This document shows, piece by piece, positions 54,389 through 63,600 of a DNA stretch of 64,000 nucleotides (positions within the stretch are counted from its first letter, which is position 1; the number at the start of each line of letters is the position of its first letter). The translations under genes were made by a program, and so were the position numbers. The stretch is from an uncultured Gemmatimonadota bacterium (GTDB lineage: Bacteria > Gemmatimonadota > Gemmatimonadetes > Gemmatimonadales > Gemmatimonadaceae), in contig CADEFN010000003.1 in assembly GCA_902826615.1 (NCBI GenBank), positions 310,001 to 374,000 on the forward strand, read 5' to 3'. The notes beneath the pieces are model-generated. The model did no database searches. It was not told the DNA's origin and saw only the letters and a list, made by a program, of their open reading frames with translations.

Positions 54389-56749
54389 GTGCGCGCTCCC
54401 CTGCGAGTCCTGCGTCTTTCCCCGGGCTACTCCGCCATCGTGATCTGCACGGTGGCGTTTGTAGTGGGGCTCGGCACTGCGGTCTTCTCCACGGTGCGCG
54501 CGGCGGTCAGTCCGAGCAGCCCCTTCGCCAACCCTGAACAGCTCTACACCGTCCAGGCATTCGGCGACGGATTGAAGGGTGACGTGCGCCCCTACGATCG
54601 GTTCGAACCGCTCGGCAGAGGTGTGCCCGCCATCGAAGCGTTCAGCATTGCCGAGGGCACCGGCGTTCAGGCGGAAGTGCGTGGCACAACCGTTCAGTCA
54701 TCCGCCTACCGTGTATCGGGGGACTTTTTTGACCTCCTCGGTGTCAGGCCAGCGAGAGGGCGCTTCTTCTCCAGCGCTGCGGGCAGCCTTGAGGTGGTCG
54801 TGAGTGATGAGTTCTGGCGTCAGCACCTCGACGCCCGACCTCTCGATGACGGCGTGTTCGTCACCATCAACGGCGTGGCGCACAATGTCGTTGGTGTGAC
54901 ACCCTCAGCCACCGCCGAGCCGTTCTCCCAGCTCTTTCTTCGAGCGGACTCGTCCACATTTGCGAGGGGCGGCGCCTACGCTCGACTCGTGGGGGTCGTA
55001 CGCATCCGTGCGGGACAGTCGCAGGCCGATCTCGAAACGTCACTGCGCGCGGTGTCACGAACACTTGCCGCGCAATTCGGGGCGGGCCGTTTTGCCTTCC
55101 GCTACAGCCTCTCCACGCTGTCGCCGTCGAGCCTCCCCATCACCGAACTGCACATCGCTTTGGCGGCCGCCACACTCGCGATGCTGGCCATTGCGTGTGC
55201 CAACCTTGCCAACCTCGCCCTCGCGCGGGCCATCAGCGGGCACACCACACACGCCGTGCGCCGAGCCCTGGGTGCCACCCGAAAGCGGGTGGTCACCGAC
55301 GCGATTGGTGAAGGACTGCTGCTTTCCGCACTTGGGTCAGCGCTCGGAGTCGCGGTGTTTGTGGCCTCCGCCGAGGCCATCCGGCGGCTGATCCCGGCGC
55401 GGGTGCCGTACATCGGCGTCCTTCGCCTGCAAATCGACTGGTCGCTTTTCGCCGTTGCGGTCGTTCTCGCCCTCGTCATCGCCGTGGCATTCACGGCTCT
55501 CCCCGCCCTGTTCGCGTCGTCTGCGCCTCCCGGGGACGCGTTGCGGGAACGGAGCGCCACACCGTTGCCAAAGCGGCGTCTCTACTCTGCCGTGGTCGTG
55601 GTGGAGGTTGCCCTCGCGCTGGCGATGGCTTCGAGTGCCGTTCTCATGGTGCGTGCCAGCCGGCGTGTGGCCGGCGTGGACTTCGGGTATGACCGGCGCG
55701 GATTGATCGAAACGCAGCTGGTGGTGACGGGACCCGACAGCAGCGCACGCGCGTCCGCAGAGCGTGCCTTCCCCGGCCTGGCGGATGCCGCTCGTGGTCT
55801 CCCGGGCATCCGTGGCGCGACATGGTATTCGTCGCCTGCGTCGGGCGGGCTTTCGGTGCACGGCATCTCGGCGGATGGCGCACCGCGCATTGCGTTTCGT
55901 CCGGTCCTGCTGAGCGTGGATGCGAACTACCTCAAGGTGCTCGGCGTCTCGGTGACGGCAGGTCGAGACTTCGAACCTGGTGACGCTGGCGGCGCCGGCT
56001 CTGCCGTAATCGACGAGCGAGCGGCTGCCAAACTCTGGCCCGGTGAGAGCCCGGTGGGCAAACAGCTTGCGCTCGCTTCTCCAGGCAGCGCAAAGGTGTG
56101 GGTCACGGTTGTTGGTGTAGCGCGCGCAGTGCGGGCCAGCGCCAACAGCTTCGACGCGTTTGATACTGGTTCGCCGACGATCTACCTCTCCACACCCCCG
56201 GCTCCCGGCGCCAGACATCTGGTACTCCGCGTGAACCCCGGCGAGGAAGCGGTGCAGATGACGGCTATCAGCGCCATGGCACGCGACCTCGCCCCCGCTG
56301 GCACGCGTGCCTGGGTGCATGAGGTTCAGCGCGAGGACAAACTTCTCGCTCAGGCCCATACCTTTGTCACACGGCTTTTTGCGCTCCTCGCCGGTTGCGC
56401 TCTCTTTTTGGCGGTGGGTGGCCTGTATGCCGTGTTGTCACATGCCGGGATCGTACGCCAGCGAGAGTTTGCCATCCGCCTCGCCCTGGGGGGCACACCG
56501 GAGCAGGTACGGCAACTCATCACCCGAGACGGCGCCGCACTCGCCCTCGCCGGAACCGCGTTAGGCGGCCTGCTCTCACTCGTCGTGGGCCGCCTCATCG
56601 ATCCCTTTCTCTACGACCTCTATCGCGTCGACGCGGTGTCGCTGGTCATCGCCGAACTGGTGCTGCTCGGCTTCGCCTTCTCGGTCATCGCCTTGCCGGC
56701 GCGTTTGGCCGGGCGCACCTCGCCGTCCGCCCTGCTGCGTGGGGAGTAG
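54389..56749 (+). CDS. MacB/FtsX-type permease (ADOP-like, short form)
   Basis: 786 residues from a GTG at 54389. Two MacB-type periplasmic domains and two FtsX permease domains are arranged in tandem: TM1 near residues 15-35, FtsX block around 255-375 (IACANLANLALARA, RRALGATRKRVVTDAIGE), then a second MacB domain, and the final FtsX block (ALFLAVGGLYAVLSHAG, RLALGGTPEQVRQLI). This is the ADOP arrangement. Unlike the copy at 60517 it lacks the N-terminal helical segment. It is 75 bp after the unknown Y gene and could belong to that operon. Confidence 0.88.
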   Translation: MRAPLRVLRLSPGYSAIVICTVAFVVGLGTAVFSTVRAAVSPSSPFANPEQLYTVQAFGDGLKGDVRPYDRFEPLGRGVPAIEAFSIAEGTGVQAEVRGTTVQSSAYRVSGDFFDLLGVRPARGRFFSSAAGSLEVVVSDEFWRQHLDARPLDDGVFVTINGVAHNVVGVTPSATAEPFSQLFLRADSSTFARGGAYARLVGVVRIRAGQSQADLETSLRAVSRTLAAQFGAGRFAFRYSLSTLSPSSLPITELHIALAAATLAMLAIACANLANLALARAISGHTTHAVRRALGATRKRVVTDAIGEGLLLSALGSALGVAVFVASAEAIRRLIPARVPYIGVLRLQIDWSLFAVAVVLALVIAVAFTALPALFASSAPPGDALRERSATPLPKRRLYSAVVVVEVALALAMASSAVLMVRASRRVAGVDFGYDRRGLIETQLVVTGPDSSARASAERAFPGLADAARGLPGIRGATWYSSPASGGLSVHGISADGAPRIAFRPVLLSVDANYLKVLGVSVTAGRDFEPGDAGGAGSAVIDERAAAKLWPGESPVGKQLALASPGSAKVWVTVVGVARAVRASANSFDAFDTGSPTIYLSTPPAPGARHLVLRVNPGEEAVQMTAISAMARDLAPAGTRAWVHEVQREDKLLAQAHTFVTRLFALLAGCALFLAVGGLYAVLSHAGIVRQREFAIRLALGGTPEQVRQLITRDGAALALAGTALGGLLSLVVGRLIDPFLYDLYRVDAVSLVIAELVLLGFAFSVIALPARLAGRTSPSALLRGE

Positions 56750-56834
56750 TCGCCCCTCACCGCAGCATTGGTCTCCGGTCGCATAGCCAAGGGGTGCGAT
56801 TGACACCTAGATTGGGGCCTTCCTCGGGCACCCT

Positions 56835-58424
56835 GTGGCAACACCAGACTTCACGGAAATCCGGCGCCGGCTTGCCGACCGCTACACCCTCGAGCGCGAG
56901 CTGGGGCGTGGCGGCATGGGCACCGTGTACCTCGCGCGCGACCTCAAGCTCGATCGTCAGGTCGCACTCAAGGTGTTGCCCCCCGAGTTTGCCGAAGATG
57001 ACGCCCTGCACGCGCGCTTCCTGCGCGAAACACGTACGGCCGCCTCGTTTTCGCACCCCAACATCGTGCCCGTGCATTCCGTGGAAGAGCGGGAAGGTGT
57101 CCTCGCCTACGCGATGGGGCTCATTGAAGGGGAGAGCGTCAGGGAACGCGTGGAGCGCTCGGGCCCCCTGAGTGTGCGGGAGATCGTGCGCCTGCTGCAG
57201 GACATCGGGTATGCGCTGGCGTACGCACATGGGCGCGGGGTGGTGCATCGCGACATCAAGCCCGACAACATCATGATCGAACGCGCCACGGGCCGCGCGC
57301 TCCTCATGGACTTCGGCATCTCGCGGTCCATGGCTCCTGTCGCCGCGCCGCGCGCAGGTCTCACACAGGTGGGCGAAGTCGTCGGCACACCCGAGTACAT
57401 GAGCCCCGAACAGGCCAGCGGCGATGTCGTCGATGGACGGAGCGATCTCTACTCGTTAGGTCTGGTGGCCTGGTATGCCGCGACAGGACGGATTGCCGTA
57501 TCGGGCGAGACCACGCAGAAGATCCTGGTCAAGCAGCTGACCGAGGCCGTGCCTCCAGTGGAGTCGGTACGCCCCGAACTTCCCGACCTCCTCTCCGCCG
57601 CAATCGACCGCTGCATCGAGAAGGCCCCTGAAAATCGCTTTCAGACCGCGGAGCTGCTCGTCGAGGCCGTCGAGAACTCGCAGCTCGCCGGCCCCGAAGT
57701 TCCTCTCCCCGTGCGCGCCTTTCTGGGTGAGCTGGAAACGCTGTCCCTGGTGCTGTTTTTCCTGGCCTTCATTGGTTGGCTCATCTTCCGGGGAATTGCG
57801 CGGCAGATGTCCGGGCTCGACGCCCTCCTCCCGGTGGTCGTTCTCTTTGGAGTTGGTGTCACCAGGATTCTGCAGGTGCGAGCCGAGGCGCGGCGGCTCG
57901 TCCAGGCCGGCTTCACACCCGAGGCAGTCCTCTCCGGCATGCGAGCCGTGCACGCCGAACGCGATCAGGTACGCGAAGCCCGCCGTGCCGATCCCGAAAC
58001 GGTCGTTGCCAGACGCCGCACGCTCCGCACGGCAGCCATGAGCACGGTCCTCTCCTTGGGCCTGCTCGCCCTGGCGCTGAGTACCCGAGTGCGCATCAGC
58101 CAGACCCAGTTCTCCACCCCGGCGCATGGCCTGGCCATGCTCTTCTCCGGCCTGGCGCTGTTAGGCGTCTCCACTGCGCTCGTCGCCCGCAGTCCCTTCC
58201 GGGCATCAGCAGTCGAACGTTTGCTGCGTCGCGTTTGGCTCGGGCCTATCGGGAGCGCGCTCGTCCGTCGTGCGGGCAACAACGTTTCACGACCTCAGCA
58301 CGCGCTCCTTACGCCAATCGGCACACCGGCACGTGTTACCGGCCCAACTGCCAGCACGCCGACAACCAGCCTCGAGCAACGCGTACAAGCCCTCGAGGCC
58401 TGGCGACGAAGCGTCGATCGTTAG
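56835..58424 (+). CDS. Ser/Thr protein kinase with C-terminal membrane segments
   Basis: 529 residues, GTG start. Hanks-type kinase over residues 15-280: glycine loop LGRGGMGTVYLAR, Lys in VALKVLPPEF, catalytic HRDIKPDN, DFG in LLMDFGISRS, and GTPEYMSPEQASG. After the kinase come four hydrophobic segments (LVLFFLAFIGWLIF, ALLPVVVLFGVGVTRIL, MSTVLSLGLLALALS, GLAMLFSGLALLGVSTALVA) and a short coiled-coil tail (SLEQRVQALEAWR). There is no PASTA, WD40 or TPR sensor. It probably phosphorylates cytoplasmic targets near the membrane. It contains two TTA-GGN dicodons. Confidence 0.93.
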   Translation: MATPDFTEIRRRLADRYTLERELGRGGMGTVYLARDLKLDRQVALKVLPPEFAEDDALHARFLRETRTAASFSHPNIVPVHSVEEREGVLAYAMGLIEGESVRERVERSGPLSVREIVRLLQDIGYALAYAHGRGVVHRDIKPDNIMIERATGRALLMDFGISRSMAPVAAPRAGLTQVGEVVGTPEYMSPEQASGDVVDGRSDLYSLGLVAWYAATGRIAVSGETTQKILVKQLTEAVPPVESVRPELPDLLSAAIDRCIEKAPENRFQTAELLVEAVENSQLAGPEVPLPVRAFLGELETLSLVLFFLAFIGWLIFRGIARQMSGLDALLPVVVLFGVGVTRILQVRAEARRLVQAGFTPEAVLSGMRAVHAERDQVREARRADPETVVARRRTLRTAAMSTVLSLGLLALALSTRVRISQTQFSTPAHGLAMLFSGLALLGVSTALVARSPFRASAVERLLRRVWLGPIGSALVRRAGNNVSRPQHALLTPIGTPARVTGPTASTPTTSLEQRVQALEAWRRSVDR

Positions 58425-58433
58425 CGCCGCGGG

Positions 58434-58961
58434 TCAGGGCCGCACCCAGGCGGCACGAGGCAGCTCCCAGCGCCAGATCATCCCCGTCTCGGGATCCTCG
58501 AACTCTCCGACACGCCGCAGTCCCGCCCTGTGGAGCACACGCGTCGAGGCGTTTTCCTCGGCTAGTGTATGCGCGACCACTCGCTCCACCACCGGATCGG
58601 CAAAGGCGTGTCCCACCATCAACATGGTAGCCTCGGTGGCATAGCCGCGGTTCCGGAACGGCTCGGCAATCTCGTAGCCGAACTCCACGCTGCCCTCGCG
58701 GTCGGGTGGCCCCGTGAAGCCTCCATTCCCAACCAGGACCCCGGCGCCGCGGTCGATGAAGAACAAACTCGGCCACGGCGTGTCCGGATCGCGACCATGA
58801 TGGCCAACGCCAGGCTCTACGGTGAATGCCTCGGGAAACGTGGGCCACCCTTTGGGCACCCGAACGCCCAGCCGAGCCGATAGTGCGTCGGGGCCAATCT
58901 GTAGCGCCTCCACGTCGAGCTGATGCACCCGTCGCAACTCCAACCGCTCACTCGTCAGCAC
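58434..58961 (-). CDS. GNAT acetyltransferase (RimJ/RimL type)
   Basis: 175 residues from a GTG at 58961, chosen because a GGAGG lies just upstream and the protein then begins at LTSERLELRRVHQLD, the family N-terminus. The acetyl-CoA loop is in FRNRGYATEATMLMVGHA, preceded by SVEFGYEIAEP, and followed by VVAHTLAEENASTRVLHRAG. It would acetylate a small molecule or a protein N-terminus. Its end is 9 bp from the convergent kinase gene. Confidence 0.87.
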   Translation of the reverse strand: MLTSERLELRRVHQLDVEALQIGPDALSARLGVRVPKGWPTFPEAFTVEPGVGHHGRDPDTPWPSLFFIDRGAGVLVGNGGFTGPPDREGSVEFGYEIAEPFRNRGYATEATMLMVGHAFADPVVERVVAHTLAEENASTRVLHRAGLRRVGEFEDPETGMIWRWELPRAAWVRP

Positions 58962-59186
58962 ATCCCACCTCCCCTCCGATTTTCGAGCCGCGCCCTCGGC
59001 GCCGCATGTCCTGCCATCGCCGGAAATCTGATCGGAGTATCTGCGCTCGGGAATAGCCGCCCTTCCCTTCGCCGAGAATGTCGGACGCGACGCCGAATTC
59101 GCGCAATTCCTCACCAGACCGCTCGCGACGTGCGATCATGCCGCGGTCCGGTCTTTCACGCGACGACCGCCCTTCCGACCTGATAT

Positions 59187-60044
59187 ATGACTCTCTCCCG
59201 AAATCCTTCAGATCGCAGATCAGCTGCCGCAGTCCCACTCGCACCCTCCGATCCTCTGACTGAACGATCGCGCCGTGTCTGGAGTGCGGGCAACTATGAT
59301 CGGGTATCGGCCGGCTTTCGCCACGAAGCCGAGGCGTTTGTGAATCGCTTGCAGATCACCCGAGCGGAGCGGGTGCTCGATGCCGCCTGTGGCTCAGGCA
59401 ACCTCACCATCCCCGCTGCCCGTACCGGCGCTGACGTCACGGGCCTCGACCTCATTCCCGAGCTGCTCGACGCCGCGTCACGCTGGGCGGAGCGCGAACA
59501 ACTCTCGATCCAGCTGGACGAGGGCAATGCCGAAGCCCTGCCGTATCCGGACGGTCACTTTGATGTGGTGCTTTCCATGTTTGGGGTCATGTTTGCGGCG
59601 CGCCCCGACAAGGTCATGGAAGAGCTGGCGCGCGTCATACGACCGGGTGGACGGGTTGCACTCGCCAACTGGACTCGGACCGGCTTTATCGGGCAGCTGC
59701 TCTCCGCCCATGTGCGATACGTCGCGCCGCCCCCGGACCTGCCGAGCCCGATTTTGTGGGGTGACCTGTCAGTGATCCGCGAACGTTTTGATGTCCGGCA
59801 GTGGACCGTCGCCACACGCGAGGTCACCCTGACCTTCAAATACCCGCACACCCCCCTTGGAGTCGCTGAGTTGTTTCGCGGTACGTACGGCCCAACGGTG
59901 CGCACCTTTGAAGCACTGGACGAGGACCGGCGCGCTCTCCTCGCGGCCGAGCTCAATGAACACTGGGTCAGACATCATCGCCTGACGCCAAACGGGGCGG
60001 AGATCGATTCCACGTATCTCGAAGTGGTTGCCACACGACGGTGA
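59187..60044 (+). CDS. Class I SAM-dependent methyltransferase
   Basis: 285 residues. Motif I VLDAACGSGNLTIPA, then TGLDLIPELLDAA, the motif VVLSMFGVMFAARPD and RVIRPGGRVALANWTRTG are those of a Methyltransf_11/25 enzyme. There is no signal or membrane segment. The small molecule modified is unknown. Two in-frame ATGs do not occur nearby, so the start is fairly firm. No partner gene is obvious; the padR-ADOP pair follows 125 bp later. Confidence 0.85.
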   Translation: MTLSRNPSDRRSAAAVPLAPSDPLTERSRRVWSAGNYDRVSAGFRHEAEAFVNRLQITRAERVLDAACGSGNLTIPAARTGADVTGLDLIPELLDAASRWAEREQLSIQLDEGNAEALPYPDGHFDVVLSMFGVMFAARPDKVMEELARVIRPGGRVALANWTRTGFIGQLLSAHVRYVAPPPDLPSPILWGDLSVIRERFDVRQWTVATREVTLTFKYPHTPLGVAELFRGTYGPTVRTFEALDEDRRALLAAELNEHWVRHHRLTPNGAEIDSTYLEVVATRR

Positions 60045-60142
60045 TGTGAGGGTGCCGGGGACCGCGCACTGAGCGGCCCCGGCCACATCCTTTGCGTTCG
60101 ACGCCCGTCGTCCATCCTCGACGCAGTCGGCTTGAACCCTTC

Positions 60143-60167
60143 GCTCCTTTTGGTTGTCAAAAGGAGC
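60143..60167 (+). promoter_or_regulatory. Perfect inverted repeat covering the padR ribosome binding site
   Basis: GCTCCTTTT (60143-60151) and AAAAGGAGC (60159-60167) form a perfect 9-bp inverted repeat with a 7-nt loop. The right arm contains AAGGAG, the Shine-Dalgarno of padR, whose ATG is 2 bp further on. It may be a PadR operator or an RNA hairpin that hides the ribosome binding site. Confidence 0.7.
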
Positions 60168-60169
60168 AT

Positions 60170-60514
60170 ATGCCGCCCGACCGATCTGACGTACTGCAGG
60201 GCACCCTCGAAATGCTGGTGCTCAAACTCCTCACTGCCGAAGCCAACCACGGGTGGGGACTCTCGATGCAACTTCGCGTACTGTCCCGCGATGTCTTCGA
60301 CGTGAACCAGGGGTCATTGTACCCTGCCCTGCAGCGGATGCTGCGTCGCGGCTGGATCCGGTCCACCTGGCGACTCACCGAACACAATCGCCGCGCCCGC
60401 TACTACGACATCACCGCGGAAGGTCGTCGCCAGCTCGACAACGCCGTCGGTGATTGGCAGCGGACATCGGGCGCGGTCAACCGCGTGTTACGCCTCTCCT
60501 TCACCGGAGCCTGA
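60170..60514 (+). CDS. PadR-family transcriptional regulator
   Basis: 114 residues from the ATG at 60170, directly after AAGGAGC. Standard short PadR: SDVLQGTLEMLVLKLLTAEA, HGWGLSMQLRVLS, VNQGSLYPALQRMLRRGWI, NRRARYYDITAEGRRQL and a C-terminal dimerisation helix. It is 2 bp upstream of an ADOP permease gene, the usual pairing in Acidobacteria and Gemmatimonadota, where it presumably represses the permease. Confidence 0.94.
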   Translation: MPPDRSDVLQGTLEMLVLKLLTAEANHGWGLSMQLRVLSRDVFDVNQGSLYPALQRMLRRGWIRSTWRLTEHNRRARYYDITAEGRRQLDNAVGDWQRTSGAVNRVLRLSFTGA

Positions 60515-60516
60515 CC

Positions 60517-63219
60517 ATGGCCTGGTATCACGAAGCCGTTGCAGCGCTGTCAGCCATCTTCTTCCGACGCAGACACGAAGCCGAGCTTGCCGAAGAGATG
60601 CGTTTCCACCTCGAGATGGAGGCACTGCATCGGGAAGGGCAAGGAGTCATGCCCGTCGATGCCACCAGAAGGGCGCAGCGCGCCTTTGGAGGCGTCACGC
60701 GCTACAAGGATGACGTGCGAGACGAACGTGGGAGCCGGGGATGGGACCAGTGGTGGCGCGATGTCAGCCTGTCATGGCGCTCGCTCCGCAATCGTCCCGG
60801 CTTCACCGCGTTGGTCGTCGCGACGCTGGCGCTTGGTATTGGCGCAACCTCGACTTTGTTTGGCGTGGTCAACGCGGTGTTGCTCAGTCCGCTGCCGTAC
60901 GGCAATCCGGACGGAATCGCGGTGGTCTGGAGTTCGTGGCGTGGATTCCCGCAGACCTGGGTGTCATGGGACGAGTACGAAGCATGGGATTCCGACATCC
61001 GCTCCTTCAGTGACGTGGGGTTATTCACCGATACCGAGATCACCTTGTCCGAGGGCGATGTGCCGGAGCGGGTACGCACCGGACAGGTAGGCGCAAGCGT
61101 CTTCCCCATCCTTGGCGTTGCACCACTGCTTGGCCGCAACTTCACGGCGGAGGAAGACCGGCCAGGCGGGGATCGAGTGATTGTGCTCAGTCACACGCTC
61201 TGGGAGCGCCGCTTTGGCGCTGATCCTTCTGTGTTGGGTCGTGCCATTCAGGTGGATGGCAGCAGTGCCTCGGTGATTGGTGTTATGCCACCGGGCTTCA
61301 AGCTTCCGCTCGACTTCGGCAGCGACGGCGCCACCCTGGCATGGATGCCACTGGCCACTGACGCCGAGGCTGAGGGGGCAACGCCGGGCCCGGCGTTCAA
61401 TGGTGGCGGCGGCGGAAGCCATAACTACTATGCCGTGGCGCGTCTCGCACCGGGTGCGAGCATCGAGTCTGCCAATCGCGACCTCGAAAGCAAGGTCGCC
61501 GAGTTGCGCCGGCTCAACGTGTATTCCGAAGGGCAGCAGTTTCGCGCCTTTGCCGTCGGGGTGAGTGAGCAGATCACGGGCCGTCTGCGCCCCGTACTGC
61601 TTGTGACCTTTGGTGCTGTCGCGCTGCTGCTGCTGATTGCCTGCGCCAACGTGGCCGCACTCCTCCTCGTTCGTGGGGAACAGCGGCGCCGCGAGATGGC
61701 CGTCCGCGTGGCGCTTGGTGCCGGGCCGCGCCGGCTCACCCGTTTGCTCCTCACCGAAAGTGGTGTCATCGCCTTACTGGGTGGTGCCGGCGGCGTGGCA
61801 CTGGCCACGGTGGGGGCTGCGGCGGTCCGGCGACTCGCGCCTGCCGCCTTCCCACGCATGGGTGAAACACGAGTGGACGTGCTGGTGCTGCTCTTTGCGC
61901 TTGGTGCCACGGTGGTCACCGCTCTGCTGGCCGGCATGTTGCCGGCGCTGCAGGCCAGCAAGGTGGCGCCGGCCGCCGACCTCAAGGATGGAGGACGTGG
62001 TGCGACCACCGGAGGGGCGCGATTACGCTGGAGACAAACGCTGGTAAGCGTCGAGATTGCCCTGGCGGTGGTGATCGTGGCCGGCGCTGGGCTGATGGTG
62101 CGCACCGTGCGCAATCTGCTTGCCGTGGACCGCGGGTTCGATGGTCGCGGTGTGCTGACCATGCAAATCTCGACCCCCTCGTCCTGGTACGCCGATTCGG
62201 TCGCCGTCGCCACGTTCTGGAGCGAATTGACGCGACGCGTCGCGGATCTTCCCGGGGTCGAAACCGCGGGCGCAGTGCGGCAGATCCCCCTGGCCTCGGA
62301 AATGGGTGACTGGGGGCTGCAGGTGGAAGGTTACACGCCACCGGCAAACACCGGGACTCCCGGTGACTGGCAGGTGGTGACCCCAGGGTATTTCGAAACG
62401 ATGGGGCTGCGCCTCGGCTCCGGCCGATTCCTCGATGGTCGCGACGACATGACAGCCCCCCTGGCAATGGTGGTCAACACCACGTTCGTCCGGACGTACA
62501 TCGGATCGCGCTCCCCGTTAGGCGTGCGGGTCCGCATCTCGCAAGCCGGTCCGGATGTGCCCGCCTACACCATTGTCGGTGTGGTCGATGACGTGCGACA
62601 CAACGGGCTCACGCGCGGCGTGAAGCCCCAATTTTACGCCACCCTCGCACACTTCGCCCGTGCGCCTGGCCGCACACGTCGAAGCATGTACCTCGTGGTT
62701 CGTGCATCTGGAGCACCCACCGCGCTCGTCGCGCCGATCCGGCGTCTCGCACGCGCACTCGATCCGCGACTGCCAATTTCGGAGATCCGCACGATGGATG
62801 CGGTGATCGGGACCGCGATCGCCGAGCAGCGGTTTGCCATGCAGCTGCTCTCACTCTTTGGCGCTCTGGCCCTGTCGCTGGCCGCGGTTGGCGTTTTTGG
62901 TGTCGTCTCGCAGGTCGTGGAGCAGCGCAACCAGGAGTTCGGGATTCGGGCCGCACTCGGCGCGGCACCGCAGACGCTGGTCCGCATGAGTCTCGCGACT
63001 GGGATGCGGCAGGCCCTGGTTGGACTGGCAATGGGCCTCGTGGCGGCGCTCGCGGCCGCACAGCTGCTCCGGACCATGTTGCATGGAGTGGGGGCCTCCG
63101 ATCCGCTCACCTTTGCGGTGGTGGCCCTGGTCGCCCTGGCATCCGTCGCGATGGCAAGCGCGCTACCCGCCTGGCGCGCGGCCCGACGTTCTCCGGCCAG
63201 TGTGCTGTTTGGAGACTGA
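60517..63219 (+). CDS. ADOP-family permease (MacB/FtsX type, full form)
   Basis: 900 residues from the ATG at 60517. It begins with the ADOP-specific helical segment (FFRRRHEAELAEEMRFHLEM), then SLRNRPGFTALVVATLALGI (TM1), MacB-like periplasmic domain, FtsX block (IACANVAALLLVRGEQRRRE, RVALGAGPRRLTRLLLTES), second MacB domain and a final FtsX block (GVFGVVSQVVEQRNQEFGIR). It lacks its own ATPase. The family is thought to take part in export or mechanotransmission; substrates are unknown. It is coupled to padR. Confidence 0.93.
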   Translation: MAWYHEAVAALSAIFFRRRHEAELAEEMRFHLEMEALHREGQGVMPVDATRRAQRAFGGVTRYKDDVRDERGSRGWDQWWRDVSLSWRSLRNRPGFTALVVATLALGIGATSTLFGVVNAVLLSPLPYGNPDGIAVVWSSWRGFPQTWVSWDEYEAWDSDIRSFSDVGLFTDTEITLSEGDVPERVRTGQVGASVFPILGVAPLLGRNFTAEEDRPGGDRVIVLSHTLWERRFGADPSVLGRAIQVDGSSASVIGVMPPGFKLPLDFGSDGATLAWMPLATDAEAEGATPGPAFNGGGGGSHNYYAVARLAPGASIESANRDLESKVAELRRLNVYSEGQQFRAFAVGVSEQITGRLRPVLLVTFGAVALLLLIACANVAALLLVRGEQRRREMAVRVALGAGPRRLTRLLLTESGVIALLGGAGGVALATVGAAAVRRLAPAAFPRMGETRVDVLVLLFALGATVVTALLAGMLPALQASKVAPAADLKDGGRGATTGGARLRWRQTLVSVEIALAVVIVAGAGLMVRTVRNLLAVDRGFDGRGVLTMQISTPSSWYADSVAVATFWSELTRRVADLPGVETAGAVRQIPLASEMGDWGLQVEGYTPPANTGTPGDWQVVTPGYFETMGLRLGSGRFLDGRDDMTAPLAMVVNTTFVRTYIGSRSPLGVRVRISQAGPDVPAYTIVGVVDDVRHNGLTRGVKPQFYATLAHFARAPGRTRRSMYLVVRASGAPTALVAPIRRLARALDPRLPISEIRTMDAVIGTAIAEQRFAMQLLSLFGALALSLAAVGVFGVVSQVVEQRNQEFGIRAALGAAPQTLVRMSLATGMRQALVGLAMGLVAALAAAQLLRTMLHGVGASDPLTFAVVALVALASVAMASALPAWRAARRSPASVLFGD

Positions 63220-63270
63220 AACAAGGACGCCCGGCCACCAATGGGGGCCGGGCGCAATATTCCTGTCCAG

Positions 63271-63342
63271 AGCCAGCGGTCGGGATTGAACCGACGACCG
63301 CCCGATTACGAATCGGGTGCTCTACCACTGAGCTACGCTGGC
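63271..63342 (-). tRNA. tRNA-Thr (anticodon CGT)
   Basis: Minus-strand cloverleaf: acceptor GCCAGCG/CGCTGGC, anticodon stem CCCGA/TCGGG with loop TTCGTAA, T-loop GTTCAATC. CCA is not encoded. Last of five tRNA genes in the transcription direction. Confidence 0.95.
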
Positions 63343-63355
63343 AGATCTGCTGAAG

Positions 63356-63437
63356 TGCCCAAGAGCGGACTCGAACCGCTACGCCTTTCGGCACCACCCC
63401 CTCAAGATGGCGTGTCTACCAATTTCACCACTTGGGC
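63356..63437 (-). tRNA. tRNA-Leu (anticodon GAG)
   Basis: Minus-strand class II tRNA with a long variable arm. Acceptor GCCCAAG/CTTGGGC, anticodon stem CCATC/GGTGG with loop TTGAGGG, and T-loop GTTCGAGT. It reads CTC/CTT leucine codons. Confidence 0.93.
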
Positions 63438-63446
63438 CAAACTTCA

Positions 63447-63491
63447 GAAGCACGTGAAGAACGTGAGGCACGTGAAGCACGTGAAACACGA
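63447..63491. repeat. 9-bp tandem repeat array between tRNA-Leu and tRNA-Asp
   Basis: Five units in register: GAAGCACGT, GAAGAACGT, GAGGCACGT, GAAGCACGT, GAAACACGA. Same unit as the array at 3982-4070. With the inverted array at 63601-63645 it brackets tRNA-Asp. Confidence 0.85.
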
Positions 63492-63516
63492 ACCTGAGGG
63501 TGCTTTACCAAACCAA

Positions 63517-63590
63517 CGGGGCTGACGGGGCTCGAACCCGCGACCTCCGGAGTGACAGTCCGGCACTCTAACCAGCTGAGCTACAGCCCC
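63517..63590 (-). tRNA. tRNA-Asp (anticodon GTC)
   Basis: Minus-strand cloverleaf: acceptor GGGGCTG/CAGCCCC, anticodon stem CCGGA/TCCGG with loop CTGTCAC, T-loop GTTCGAGC. The discriminator base is G, as usual for tRNA-Asp. Confidence 0.96.
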
Positions 63591-63600
63591 AACAACCGTT

